Source: Hallella multisaccharivorax DSM 17128
GTDB lineage: Bacteria > Bacteroidota > Bacteroidia > Bacteroidales > Bacteroidaceae
Direction: 5' to 3'
DNA: 64,000 nt
Assembly (NCBI RefSeq): GCF_000218235.1
Contig: NZ_GL945017.1
Coordinates: 461,297 to 525,296 of the forward strand
Made by a program: the position numbers and the translations under genes. Shown piece by piece: positions 47,194-56,987 of the stretch (position 1 is the stretch's first letter; every line of letters begins with the position of its first letter). The notes beneath the pieces were generated by a model, which worked only from the letters and a program-made list of their open reading frames with translations, did not search any database and was not told the origin of the DNA.

Positions 47194-48414
47194 TTACTTT
47201 ACGTTCAGCAGCTGTCGCGCTTTCTCAGTGTCAAGCTTTACAAGAGCATCGTAGGCTTCCTTGACCTGCTGGCTGTCCGGATTCTTTATCTTAGCGAGGT
47301 ACCACTGATAGATAAGCTCCAGATCAGCCTGCCGATAGGTCACTCCAGTAAACTCCTGCAACGCCACGAGGTAACGGTAACCGTATTCCCGGGTAGGCTC
47401 AATGGTCGTGCCCTCTCCATAGTCATTCCATGTGGAGATCTGCAGCCATGACAGACCCGCTTTGCGAGCAGCGTCGAGCTGTCTCTTGAAGAGCGCACCG
47501 TCCTCGCTGTCGTAGGTGGTGTAGCCGTCTCCCGATCCACCTTCCTTGTAAAAGTCATGGAAGCCGGGCATTGCTCCTCCTATGTAGAACTTGAAGTTCT
47601 TTGCACTGGCGTAGTTGGGCAATGGATTTACCCAGGAGTACTCGCCTTGTGCATTATCGGGATAAGTGTTATCGTTGCAGAGGTTGCTGTGACCATCGAG
47701 AACCATAAAGAAAGGCTTGGTGGCGAGCACGGCGAAAGAGCGGTACCATTCCTTGGAGGATGTCATGCTCTGCGGACCGAAGTCGAGGAGCAGAGGACGG
47801 TTGTCGACCTTGGCATAAGCCTCATCCTTAAAGAAGGTCTTGGCCAGATACTTCATGTCCGTCCGGGCTTGCACCACCTTGTCGGAAGCGTTGGCAAGGG
47901 TCTGGTCCTCATAGACGACAGCCATCTTGAGACCGACACGCTTCAAAGCCCGAAACATAGCCTCGGTATTGCTCCTATGCAGGGCCATGGCATTGTCGCC
48001 ATTGGCACCATACCAGTCTGCCATCACGCCGTCAACCCCCGCGTACTTCATCAATAAACATTGATAGTCGAGGATTGTCTCGTCACCACTGGCATAAGGT
48101 CCCGTGAGCGGATAATAGTGGGATGCTATCTGCCGGTTGCCATTGGCGGGAACCGTATTGGGATTGCAAGTGTTCATGGTCCAATGCCAGCCCCATTTAC
48201 CTGCATTGAGGCTGTTGGAAGTGTCAGTCTCAAACCAAGGCATCCAATGAACGTAGATGTTCATCTGATTGGTCTTGCTGACGGGTACGGCTCCCGAGAT
48301 CTCGTCGCCCGCTGTCTCCGTCCCTGATTCAGGACGAGTAGGATAATCATTGCTGCACGACACTGTAGCCGCCAGCAGACCCACCAGGAAGAGGGTGAAT
48401 AATTGTTGTTTCAT
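47194..48414 (-). CDS. GH71/GH99-like glycoside hydrolase lipoprotein
   Basis: The 406-residue protein starts at ATG 48414, which gives a lipoprotein signal (MKQQLFTLFLVGLLAATVSC; Cys about 20). The mature part resembles GH71/GH99 proteins: MNIYVHWMPWFET near the start, ILDYQCLLMKYAGVDGVMADWYG around residues 110-132, and QISTWNDYGEGTTIEPTREYGYRY with a conserved acidic pair near residue 330. GH99 enzymes are endo-alpha-mannosidases and GH71 enzymes alpha-1,3-glucanases, so an alpha-linked glycan target is likely. It follows SusD by 28 bp and precedes the broken GH97 gene, so it is the locus's only intact enzyme. Confidence 0.82.
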   Translation of the reverse strand: MKQQLFTLFLVGLLAATVSCSNDYPTRPESGTETAGDEISGAVPVSKTNQMNIYVHWMPWFETDTSNSLNAGKWGWHWTMNTCNPNTVPANGNRQIASHYYPLTGPYASGDETILDYQCLLMKYAGVDGVMADWYGANGDNAMALHRSNTEAMFRALKRVGLKMAVVYEDQTLANASDKVVQARTDMKYLAKTFFKDEAYAKVDNRPLLLDFGPQSMTSSKEWYRSFAVLATKPFFMVLDGHSNLCNDNTYPDNAQGEYSWVNPLPNYASAKNFKFYIGGAMPGFHDFYKEGGSGDGYTTYDSEDGALFKRQLDAARKAGLSWLQISTWNDYGEGTTIEPTREYGYRYLVALQEFTGVTYRQADLELIYQWYLAKIKNPDSQQVKEAYDALVKLDTEKARQLLNVK

Positions 48415-48442
48415 CTTGAGTATGCTTTCTGAATGACGGAGT

Positions 48443-49972
48443 TTACTTATAGCCATTGTTCTGTTTCATGTTCGGGTTCTTATCCAGCTCCTCTTTGGGG
48501 ATAGGATAGATACCGGTATGGTGGTCTGCAGGATCGGCAGTTTTTTCCCACCATGCCTGATAGAACGTACCAAAGCGGATGTTTGTAGTACGGCGCAGAT
48601 TCTCAAAACAGAACTCATGCTTCCACTCATTGTCGATGTCCTCAAGCTTTAGGGCGGTGAGATCTGCCAGTCCTGCCCTTGCCCTAATCTGATTGATATA
48701 GCTCAGAGCTGTCTGTTCATACCCCAGACGATAGTTGCATTCCGCCTGCATCATCAGAATTTCGGCATAGCGCATGAGCACCCAGTCGTTGTCGCGTTCC
48801 CACTGGTCGGTGGGGCTCCATTCGTATTTGTTGAGACGTGCGCCCTCGTTCTGCTTGGCATTGGTGAAATCGGAAATATCCTCGGTGTAGTTGAGGGGCT
48901 CGCCATTGTCCATAAGCACTGCCGACCCGTCCTTGGCACTGTACTGCTGTCCGATGAGAATACTGTTGCGGCGCACATCGTTCTCGTCAAACGACGAATA
49001 GAGTCCGGGCTGGGCACAGATGCCATTGCCACACCACTGGTAAATGCCAGCTGGATCGAAAGCATACTTCTGGTTGTAGTGATAGGTCATAGACGCTAGA
49101 TAGTTACCCACGGTGCCTTGCTTGTGGTCATACGGGATAGCGAAGATGATCTCTGGGCTCTTCTCATTGGCTATGGCGAAGTTGGCTTTGTAGCTGGACG
49201 TCAGAGAGTAACCCTTCACCTTGTCACAGGCACCAAGGCAGTCCTGCCAGCGCGCCTTTCCAGTATAGACCTCAGCGTTGAGATACAGCCTTGCCAGAAG
49301 GGTATAGGCAACGTTCTGGGTAAAGCGTCCGTAGGTGATGCCCGAAGGCAGCAGCGGAATGATCTCCTTCAGCTCCTGCTCTACAAACTCGAAGACCTGC
49401 TGGCGGCTACTGTTGGCAGGGAGCTTTTTCTCCGTAAAGTCGGTAGAGATAGGCACGTTGCCGAAGCAGTCAAGCAGGTTGTAGTAATAGTAGGCACGAA
49501 GTCCGCGGAGCTCTGCCTCCACTTTCTTCTTGGACTCATCAGACAGACCGCTCTGCTCCACCTGATAGATAATGCCGTTCACCTTGCTTACTCCTGTGAA
49601 GTTGTATCTCCATACAGAGAGGATGCCCGTATTGCTGGCGTCCCATGTGTGATGCTGGAACTGCTGATAGCGGCCTCCGTCGTACCAGTCGGTCCCTCTC
49701 GTAGGGATGCACGCCTCATCGCTGGAGCATTCCTGGGTGAAGAAGACGTATTCGCTGGTAGGATAGCAGATAACTCCATTGCCTTCCTTCGTTCCCGACC
49801 CATAGCCACGCAGTGTGGCATAGGCACCTCCAACAATGGTCGCCACCTCAGACTCGTTTTGTCCGTAGTCGTCCATTGAAACCTTGTCATAGAGTGTCTC
49901 GTTGAGATCGGTACACGATGTCATTGCCAGCGAGCACAACATAAGTGTCGACCAGATATATTTTGCTTTCAT
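48443..49972 (-). CDS. SusD/RagB-family outer-membrane glycan-binding lipoprotein
   Basis: SusD proteins sit on the outer membrane and form a lid on the SusC channel. The 509-residue protein (start ATG 49972) has a lipoprotein signal (MKAKYIWSTLMLCSLAMTSC) and the SusD layout of N-terminal TPR helices (AELRGLRAYYYYNLLDCFG, near residue 165) and a C-terminal RagB/SusD domain (LMRYAEILMMQAECNYRLG, about 410, with IRARAGL and IPKEELDKNPNMKQNNGY at the end). The sequence is complete. It lies 46 bp after SusC and 28 bp before the GH71/99-like gene. Confidence 0.94.
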   Translation of the reverse strand: MKAKYIWSTLMLCSLAMTSCTDLNETLYDKVSMDDYGQNESEVATIVGGAYATLRGYGSGTKEGNGVICYPTSEYVFFTQECSSDEACIPTRGTDWYDGGRYQQFQHHTWDASNTGILSVWRYNFTGVSKVNGIIYQVEQSGLSDESKKKVEAELRGLRAYYYYNLLDCFGNVPISTDFTEKKLPANSSRQQVFEFVEQELKEIIPLLPSGITYGRFTQNVAYTLLARLYLNAEVYTGKARWQDCLGACDKVKGYSLTSSYKANFAIANEKSPEIIFAIPYDHKQGTVGNYLASMTYHYNQKYAFDPAGIYQWCGNGICAQPGLYSSFDENDVRRNSILIGQQYSAKDGSAVLMDNGEPLNYTEDISDFTNAKQNEGARLNKYEWSPTDQWERDNDWVLMRYAEILMMQAECNYRLGYEQTALSYINQIRARAGLADLTALKLEDIDNEWKHEFCFENLRRTTNIRFGTFYQAWWEKTADPADHHTGIYPIPKEELDKNPNMKQNNGYK

Positions 49973-50018
49973 AATGATTGGCTTTATAATATATTGATGA
50001 ATAGTCATTGTGCAAGAA

Positions 50019-52955
50019 CTAAAAGCCCACATTGATGCCAAAGGAGAAGGTGCGTGGGCGAGGGTAGCTGTTGAAGAAGTCTATTCCCGGTGAATCGAGC
50101 ACGTTGTCAGGCACCGAGACCTCCGGATCAAGACCTTTATAACCCGTGATGCAGAAGAGGTTTTCACTTGTGACATAGAAGCGCAGGCGGGAGAGTCCCA
50201 GCTTGTCAACGACGCTTGAGGGCAGCGAATAGCCCAGTGTGATGGACTGCAGACGGAAGAAGTCGCCGTCCTCCACAAAGTAATCGGAGAACGTGGGATT
50301 GTCTGTGATGCCGCTCTTCATGAAGTCGTCGAGCGTGTTCTGTGCCGGGAAACGGGTGGGATCATACATCACCATGCGGGAGACGTTGAGCACCTTCTGA
50401 CCGAACATACCGTAGACAGCCACGCTGGCATCAAGGTTTTTCCATGTAGTGCTCAACGAGACACCCAAGTTCCACTTCGGCATGGCAGAGCCAAGATAAC
50501 CTTCTTTCACCTCGCCGTTCTCATCCTTCTCAAGGATATACTTGCCGTTTTCGTCTATCCCCGTGCAATGAGGTCCCCAGAAAGCACCTGCCGGATAACC
50601 TTCCTTCACAACCTGAGAATAGATATCGGACATGCCACGGACATTGTGGAGCGAGCCTGCCTGCAAGCCTACAGCCTGATACTGACCATTGCTGAGCCTC
50701 GTAATCTCCTGGTGATTATAAGCTAATGAGAGATTGGCATCAATAGTCCAGTCCTGCGTACGGAGAATCTTATAGCCGAGGGTGAGTTCAAAACCTTTGT
50801 TCACCAGGTCACCGACGTTGGCAAGCATGGTACCTACGAGATAAGGCGGCTGCGGGACAGGGTAAGTCCAGAGCAGATCAGAGGTCTTCTTATAATACAA
50901 TTCCAATGTGCCTGTGAGCTGGTTGAGCAGGGCAAAATCGATGCCAAGGTTCCATTGGGCAGTGCTCTCCCACTTGAGATCCGGGTTGACATTCTGAATC
51001 TGGGTGTAGGAGTTCTTCCACGTTCCCGTTGTCCCATCATAGTAGGCAGCTCCGCTGGCAGAGAGAATGGAGAGCGACTTGTATTCGCCGATGCCGTTCT
51101 GGTTGCCGGTAACGCCGAAGCCTAAACGCAGTTTCATGTTGTCAAGCCAGGAGCGGGTGCCCTTCATAAAAGGCTCCTCGGAGATGCGCCACGCCAAAGA
51201 CACAGACGGGAAGATACCCCACTTGTGGTTGTCGCCAAAACGACTGGATCCGTCATCGCGTACGGTAGCCGTGATCATGTAACGGTCCAGGAGACTGTAG
51301 TTCACACGACCGAAGAAGGAGATGAGCTTGGATTCTCCCTTGTCGGAATAGACATCGCCCTGCCGGAAGTCTGTACCGGCTGCCAGATTGTTGTAGCCAA
51401 AGGCATTGGTGTCAAAGCCGCTGCGGGTAGCGCCAAAACCCTCGTAAGTGTTGTCGAGATAGGAATAACCCACCATGAGGTTCAGATGATGGACAGCGCC
51501 AAGTTTCTTGTCGTAGGTGAGGTAAAGCTCCAACTGCTTGTTCACATAGTCTGAGTAGGTGCGCTGTCCCCAACCCTTTTCGCTCTGCCCTTCCATGCGG
51601 GCGTAGGTGGGCTTGTAAAGTCCGCCCTTGACGGAATTGTACTCATAGGACGTGTTCACCGTTGCTGTGAGACCATCCGCAATGTTCAAGTCGGCCTTGG
51701 TATAGCCGAGGAAACGGTGGCGCTTCTGATCATCGGTGCGGTTGTTGTTGAGCTCTACGGGGTTCTCCGTGTTGGTGCCGTTGAGCTGCGCATAACTGCC
51801 ATCCTGATTGTAGACAGGAAACGTTGGCTGGAGGTTGCACATGCGTTCGAAGATCCGGGTGTCGACGGGATGCCAGCTGTCGAAGTTGGCATTGATGCCC
51901 TCCTCCAAGCGGAGACGACTCTTGAGCCCAGTCTGATAAGCCGACAGGCTTCCTGCCAGACGATTCATGTTGTTGCGCTTGATGACACCCTCATTGTTGG
52001 TGTAGGAGAGATTGGTTCTGTAGCCGTGGTTCTTCTTAAAGCTGGAGAAGCTGAAGTTGTGGCCGTGTGAGATGCCCGTACGCTCCAGTTCACCTTGCCA
52101 GTCCGTGTCGGCACCATAGTCCAAGGCTGCCATATTGCCAGTGCTGCGGGCATAGCTGCGCCATTGGTTGGCAGAAAGCAGATCGAGCTTCCGTGCCACC
52201 GAGGAGACGGCTACGTAGCCATTATACTGCATGGTATTGATCTCCGTATTTGAAGCCTCGCGGTTAGTGGTGACGATGATGACACCATTGGCACCGCGCG
52301 AGCCGTAGATGGCGGCAGCAGAAGCGTCCTTGAGCACATCCATACTCAGAATCTCATTAGGCTGCACCGAGTTGATATCTACACCGGGGATGCCGTCCAC
52401 CACAACGAGCGGACCGTTGCTGGCGGAAAGCGACGTGCCGCCACGCAAGCGGATGGTGGATCCCGACTCTACGGCACCAGAACTCTGCACGACAGAGAGT
52501 CCTGCCACCTTGCCTTGGAGCAACTGCTCTGTGGAGGTGATGACACCCTGCTTCATGTTTTTGGCACTCACCGAAGCGATGGCACCGGTAAGGTCGCTCT
52601 TGCGCATCTTACCGTAGCCCACGCCTACGACCGTCACCTCGTCAAGGGTCTTGGCATCCTCCTCCATGACGATACGCATCTCCTTGGAAGCACGTACCCG
52701 GCGCGTGGTGTAGCCCACATAGGACACGCTGAGCATGGCACCGTCGGGACACTGCAGCGAGAACTTGCCATCTATGTCAGTCACTGCTTCCGCCTTGCCG
52801 TTGCCAACGCTGATCGTGACACCGATGAGCGGCTGTTGCTTTACGTCAACAACAACACCACCTGCTGTAATGTTCTGTGCCGACAGATTCATACAAAACA
52901 TCAGCATCAGAAGAGTGAAGATGCCTGTGATGATATTATTTTTATGTTGTTTCAT
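50019..52955 (-). CDS. SusC/RagA-family TonB-linked outer-membrane transporter
   Basis: This is the outer-membrane importer of the second PUL, powered by TonB. The 978 residues have a signal peptide (MKQHKNNIITGIFTLLMLMFCMNLSAQ), a carboxypeptidase-regulatory-like domain (about 28-100, GVVVDVKQQPLIGVTIS), the plug domain (about 115-235, with RLRGGTSLSASNGPLVVVDG and DASAAAIYGSRGANGVIIVTT) and a full barrel ending in the typical SFGINVGF. The length is normal. It pairs with the SusD gene downstream. Unlike the other SusC at 27636-29117, it is complete. Confidence 0.95.
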   Translation of the reverse strand: MKQHKNNIITGIFTLLMLMFCMNLSAQNITAGGVVVDVKQQPLIGVTISVGNGKAEAVTDIDGKFSLQCPDGAMLSVSYVGYTTRRVRASKEMRIVMEEDAKTLDEVTVVGVGYGKMRKSDLTGAIASVSAKNMKQGVITSTEQLLQGKVAGLSVVQSSGAVESGSTIRLRGGTSLSASNGPLVVVDGIPGVDINSVQPNEILSMDVLKDASAAAIYGSRGANGVIIVTTNREASNTEINTMQYNGYVAVSSVARKLDLLSANQWRSYARSTGNMAALDYGADTDWQGELERTGISHGHNFSFSSFKKNHGYRTNLSYTNNEGVIKRNNMNRLAGSLSAYQTGLKSRLRLEEGINANFDSWHPVDTRIFERMCNLQPTFPVYNQDGSYAQLNGTNTENPVELNNNRTDDQKRHRFLGYTKADLNIADGLTATVNTSYEYNSVKGGLYKPTYARMEGQSEKGWGQRTYSDYVNKQLELYLTYDKKLGAVHHLNLMVGYSYLDNTYEGFGATRSGFDTNAFGYNNLAAGTDFRQGDVYSDKGESKLISFFGRVNYSLLDRYMITATVRDDGSSRFGDNHKWGIFPSVSLAWRISEEPFMKGTRSWLDNMKLRLGFGVTGNQNGIGEYKSLSILSASGAAYYDGTTGTWKNSYTQIQNVNPDLKWESTAQWNLGIDFALLNQLTGTLELYYKKTSDLLWTYPVPQPPYLVGTMLANVGDLVNKGFELTLGYKILRTQDWTIDANLSLAYNHQEITRLSNGQYQAVGLQAGSLHNVRGMSDIYSQVVKEGYPAGAFWGPHCTGIDENGKYILEKDENGEVKEGYLGSAMPKWNLGVSLSTTWKNLDASVAVYGMFGQKVLNVSRMVMYDPTRFPAQNTLDDFMKSGITDNPTFSDYFVEDGDFFRLQSITLGYSLPSSVVDKLGLSRLRFYVTSENLFCITGYKGLDPEVSVPDNVLDSPGIDFFNSYPRPRTFSFGINVGF

Positions 52956-53014
52956 GATGATAATCAGTTCATAGGTTATTAATCATTATGCAAATACGCT
53001 TGTATGGCTCTCCT

Positions 53015-54199
53015 CTACTCGTCGGCTGTCACCAGCGGGATGGTTGTCTCCTCAGCGGTAGTGCCATTGGCACGCTTGATGGTGAGCTGCAGCTCGGTAG
53101 CGGAAGAACCCGCCAGCTCCTTGTTCAGGTCGACAGTTACCGAACGCTTGTCGCGCACACCGGGCATCGTGCCGGAGAGAGTTTTGCTGCCTGCCTTGAT
53201 GGTATAGCCAAGGTCGCCTGCTGTACGCTCATTGTACTGGCGGTTGATCGTCAGGATGTCCCTGGCACTTACACGCGATGGGAAGATCGAGAATACCGGA
53301 TCGGGATAAGGGGTTGCCGTGCCAGCCTTGGTGAGCTGGTCGGGACAGGTGCCGCCCCAATCGTTATTGACGATACCCACCACAAGCCATGCCAGATTCT
53401 CTATATCAGCATCCGAGGTGAGGTTGTTGTCCTGGCGGCTGCCGTCGTCGGCGTACTGCCATCCCCAATAATCAAGGGGCGACTTCATGCTGATAGAGTA
53501 GTAACCGTTGGAAAGCTTGTGTATGTCGGTCTTCTTCATGCAGCCATCCAGCCACACTTTCACCCCCTGCAGATAAGTCCAATCGTTGAGCCCCGAGTGG
53601 AGCTTGAATCCTCCAAAGCCAGGCTTCTTGGCAAACTCGTTCATCGAGGCGCCGCCGACCTGGAAACTGGCAGGGTCAAACACGATGGTGAGAGGCTGGT
53701 CCAACGTGAACTTTTCGGTGAAACCAGTCGACTTCTTCCCTGAATAGAACTTCACAGCCTCACCTGACTGCTGGAAGTCCTGCCAGTCGAGACGTGAGTC
53801 GGGAGCCGCAAACTCTGTTGACCACAGATTGTCGTTTTTGGTCTTGAGCTGTTGCCAAAAACCCGGCCAGTTTGGATCTGTGAAGGCCGACACACCGCAA
53901 TGGAAGTACTCGGTAGGCACCATGGTGATGCTGTAGATATTATCGCCCTCATAGGTGAGCTTGGCAAAGTCGGAGGAGTTGTTCCCGTTACCGGCATCCG
54001 GCTCTGTCGGTTGCCACGCCCAGAGATAGAGGTCTATCCCCTCCGGGAAACCTACATCGGTCACGTCGTAATAGAAAGTCACCTGTTCGTCACCCGTAAA
54101 GACGGAGGGAACGGTCCAACACTTCGGAGTGCCCACTTTCGTACTGGCCATCACCAGAAGCGGGAAGAGCAACATCAGTGATATGATAACTTTTCTCAT
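53015..54199 (-). CDS. Secreted PUL-associated protein, possible surface glycan binder
   Basis: The 394-residue protein has a signal peptide (MRKVIISLMLLFPLLVMAS) and no further membrane segments. The mature part is beta-rich and aromatic-rich, with VTFYYDVTDVGFPEGIDLYLWAW near the start and two later Ig-like strand runs. These proteins are common between a DUF5004 gene and SusC in Prevotella-type PULs and may bind the glycan (SusE/F-like or DUF4961-like role). I cannot assign the domain with certainty. It is 59 bp before SusC and 56 bp after the DUF5004 gene. Confidence 0.6.
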   Translation of the reverse strand: MRKVIISLMLLFPLLVMASTKVGTPKCWTVPSVFTGDEQVTFYYDVTDVGFPEGIDLYLWAWQPTEPDAGNGNNSSDFAKLTYEGDNIYSITMVPTEYFHCGVSAFTDPNWPGFWQQLKTKNDNLWSTEFAAPDSRLDWQDFQQSGEAVKFYSGKKSTGFTEKFTLDQPLTIVFDPASFQVGGASMNEFAKKPGFGGFKLHSGLNDWTYLQGVKVWLDGCMKKTDIHKLSNGYYSISMKSPLDYWGWQYADDGSRQDNNLTSDADIENLAWLVVGIVNNDWGGTCPDQLTKAGTATPYPDPVFSIFPSRVSARDILTINRQYNERTAGDLGYTIKAGSKTLSGTMPGVRDKRSVTVDLNKELAGSSATELQLTIKRANGTTAEETTIPLVTADE

Positions 54200-54255
54200 A
54201 AATCTACAATTAAAATAAAATGGATTAAGCGAAAAATGGAATAATAGAAGCCTGC

Positions 54256-54759
54256 TTACTCCGCTTTGGTGAGGTTGTAAGAATAGGAAACAAAAGGCTG
54301 TCCGTTCACTTTTCTCACCAGTTTGTACTCTAATGTCTGGTTGTTCCCCGGCAAGGTGGTCACGGTCAGGGAAACAGGCTGATCGCTTCCTGTCAGCAGA
54401 ATCTGACTGGCAGTGGCGTCACTCTTGGTGAAGTTGTAGTCCATCTTCCATGTACCTTTCTGAGGGAGCAGTGCCGGCGCGTTGCCCTCAATGGAAAAAG
54501 TGGACGGATTGCCGGAGGCATCCCTGTCGAAGTTGATGACAAAGGTGTCGAAATCGAGCAGGTCGGTCAGTGTCATGGTTTTGGCATTGGTCTCATCAGT
54601 CTGTATGACGCTGTTGACAACCCATCTGCCGCCTATCTTTTCAGACAGTGTGATAGGATCCACATAGTCGCCATCATCCACCGAGGAGCAGGACACACAG
54701 CCTAATGCAGCTGTTAAAGCCAGCAACACGGCTAAAAGTTTGGTCGTAATTGTTCTCAT
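54256..54759 (-). CDS. DUF5004-like lipoprotein of the PUL
   Basis: The 167-residue protein has a lipoprotein signal with lipobox LGCVSC and a short serine linker. Then comes a lipocalin-like beta domain (EKIGGRWVVNSVIQTDET, FDTFVINFDRD) as in DUF5004 proteins found in Bacteroidetes PULs. It is the first gene of the transcription unit, so it is probably anchored at the outer membrane or facing the periplasm. Its exact role is not known. A -7 box TAATTTTG lies 56 bp upstream. Confidence 0.65.
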   Translation of the reverse strand: MRTITTKLLAVLLALTAALGCVSCSSVDDGDYVDPITLSEKIGGRWVVNSVIQTDETNAKTMTLTDLLDFDTFVINFDRDASGNPSTFSIEGNAPALLPQKGTWKMDYNFTKSDATASQILLTGSDQPVSLTVTTLPGNNQTLEYKLVRKVNGQPFVSYSYNLTKAE

Positions 54760-54814
54760 AGTGAACTCGTTCTTATTGTTATTGATGATTAGGTGTTTCA
54801 GCTTTTCGTTTCTG

Positions 54815-54822
54815 CAAAATTA
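54815..54822 (-). promoter_or_regulatory. -7 box of the second PUL operon
   Basis: TAATTTTG on the minus strand. No -33 TTTG at 20 bp, as expected for an activator-dependent PUL promoter. The 229-bp gap 54760-54988 shows no gene. Confidence 0.5.
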
Positions 54823-54988
54823 GATGATTGTCTACATATATTAAAATTATCAACGAAATGTATAACAAAAAAAATCCAGTTAGGGTTCTAACTAGCTGAT
54901 AATCAGAGATTCCTTTCCTACTACCTTCCTACAATGTATTAATGGAATATATGCCTTCTTGGCGCATGAATCAGGAAATATACCGTTG

Positions 54989-56611
54989 TCAATGCCCGAT
55001 GGCCATGATGCACTCCTCAAACTGGTCGTTGCTCACCTTTGACTTGTTTTTCACACGCGTCTTGTAGGTATTGATGGTATGCACCGAATAGTTGAGGAAG
55101 CGGGCGATGCGTTCCGAGTCGGTGATGCCCAACCTGATGAGGGCGAAGATGCGCATCTCCGTTGTGAGAGAGTTCTTCGATTCGGGCCACTTCTGCTCGC
55201 TTTCGTCGAAGAACGCATTATACTGTTCCAGATAACTGGGAAAGAGCTTGAGGAAGGTCTCGTCGAAGTCGGCGAACATTGACTTGCGCTCCTGGATCAG
55301 CTCGCTTTCGGTGAGACTGTGCTGGAGATCCTGGTATTGACGGGCAGCGATCTTGTGGTCTATGCTGCGGTATAGTTTCTCCACCTTGTTGATATATTCG
55401 GAATTGATATAGAACGACCGCCCAATGTACTCGTCCTTGATCTTGTTCACTTCCTCCAACATCCTGTTTTGGGCAGCCAACTGACTGTTTGCCTGCGCAA
55501 TGACTTGCTGGGCTCCCTTGAGGCGATGCATCTGTCGCCGGATCATCAGCCACGAGAGGAAGAGGACGATGATAAAGAGCACGGCTATGATGACAACTCC
55601 CGTCATGGCGTTGCGCTGTCCTTTCACGATGTCGAACCTGTCCTGCTCAATGATAGGCAGAATGCTGCTGATCTCTATCATACGCTGACGCGCTCCATAG
55701 AAGGTGGCGTTGGCGAGAGCCTCCTGCACATAGCGGGTGGACCGCTCGATATCTCCTCTTTTATAAAGGAAACTGGCAAGTGAGGAGAGGGCTGTCGTCT
55801 CGCGGGTCACGCTCTGGTTGTCGGCGATGGCAGCCTGCGCCAGAAAGTCGATGGCCTGATCTTCATGATTGAGATAGACGCTCACCCAACCAAGGCAGGA
55901 GGTGATGATCGCCTTGGTGTGGAGGTCCAGTCCAGGCTTCCGGAGAAGCTGCTTGAATGTCGCCACGCACGCCGTGTACTGGCGCTCTTTCATCTGACGC
56001 ATGCCAACAGCATAGAGATAGTCTTGAGAGCCGGGCTGAAGACAGCGCAGCAACGAGTCGGTAAGGATACGGCCGCGCCGGATATAAGCTTCCTGATAGG
56101 GGGCGGCATGGCAATAGTCGGCAATGTCGTAGTTGAGACGCGACGACATTTTAAAGTAAAGTATCCGGTAGCGAAGCAAGACGCCGGTGGTCCGAATGGC
56201 TTCCATCGTGTCGAAAGCCTCCTTATAGAGCCCGGCTGAAAGCAGACAGAATACCTGGTCGCATTGCGCCTCCACGGTATAGTCCCTGCTGTGGAGACGT
56301 GATGCCAAATGTCCCATCTGACGAGCGTAGGCATAGGCGGAGTCGTATTGATAGGAAGAAAACTCTTCATACAGGTTTCGACAGAGTCGGTAACGGCGGT
56401 CGCCACGTGCCTTCGAATACTGATGCCTCAGAATATCAATGCGCTGGAGCTTCTGCTGTTCATAGAAGTGCTTCTTCGCCAAGCTGTGGTCAAGCTGCGA
56501 CAGATGCTCCTCGGAGACAGCCAGCACATTGGCACAGGACAGCTGTGGCGCGCAGCAAAAGGATAGGAACAGTAGCCATGGCAGGAAGGGGTATCGATTA
56601 AAAGGTGACAT
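54989..56611 (-). CDS. DUF6377-type membrane-bound PUL regulator (SusR-like)
   Basis: The 540-residue protein has a signal peptide, a TPR-rich periplasmic sensor part (about 30-330, with repeats such as YKEAFDTMEAIRTTG and YLYAVGMRQMKERQYTACV), one transmembrane segment (about 337-360), a short helical linker and a C-terminal helix-turn-helix (MRIFALIRLGITDSERIARF). This is the single-pass sensor-regulator type used to switch on SusC/D loci. ATG 56611 is chosen; the longer frame to 56629 would begin with TTG. It lies upstream of the PUL in the same direction, 229 bp away. It is the intact counterpart of the broken gene at 29460-31090. Confidence 0.85.
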   Translation of the reverse strand: MSPFNRYPFLPWLLFLSFCCAPQLSCANVLAVSEEHLSQLDHSLAKKHFYEQQKLQRIDILRHQYSKARGDRRYRLCRNLYEEFSSYQYDSAYAYARQMGHLASRLHSRDYTVEAQCDQVFCLLSAGLYKEAFDTMEAIRTTGVLLRYRILYFKMSSRLNYDIADYCHAAPYQEAYIRRGRILTDSLLRCLQPGSQDYLYAVGMRQMKERQYTACVATFKQLLRKPGLDLHTKAIITSCLGWVSVYLNHEDQAIDFLAQAAIADNQSVTRETTALSSLASFLYKRGDIERSTRYVQEALANATFYGARQRMIEISSILPIIEQDRFDIVKGQRNAMTGVVIIAVLFIIVLFLSWLMIRRQMHRLKGAQQVIAQANSQLAAQNRMLEEVNKIKDEYIGRSFYINSEYINKVEKLYRSIDHKIAARQYQDLQHSLTESELIQERKSMFADFDETFLKLFPSYLEQYNAFFDESEQKWPESKNSLTTEMRIFALIRLGITDSERIARFLNYSVHTINTYKTRVKNKSKVSNDQFEECIMAIGH

Positions 56612-56987
56612 AAGCAGGCTTATTTTCAAGTGTTTCTTTTCTAATAAGCAAACTTACATAAAAATAAGTATGAAACAATAAGAAATCTTGTCTTTTTACG
56701 TTAAAAAATATAAACAAGCCCTATATTCCCTGCCTATAGATGCTCCTATCGTCATTGAGCCAAGGCACCGTGACAGCTATCGGCAACGAAGACCGGACGT
56801 TGGCAGGAAGGCGGAATAATGTACATGGTTTTGGCATTAACAGTTAAATCGCACCGTCATTAAACTGAATGGACAACGCAATAATAGGATAAAGACTGTA
56901 TTGTTGATGCTGTGGAGCAATATTTTGATGAAGTAAACCGTTTCTCAATTCTTTTTGTTACTTTTGCGCCAAAAGACAATACAACTT
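56612..56987. other. Intergenic region upstream of mnmG
   Basis: No gene was recognised in this 376-bp gap. It holds a probable mnmG -7 box TACTTTTG at 56959-56966, 21 bp before the start, with no TTTG at the expected -33 distance. Confidence 0.5.
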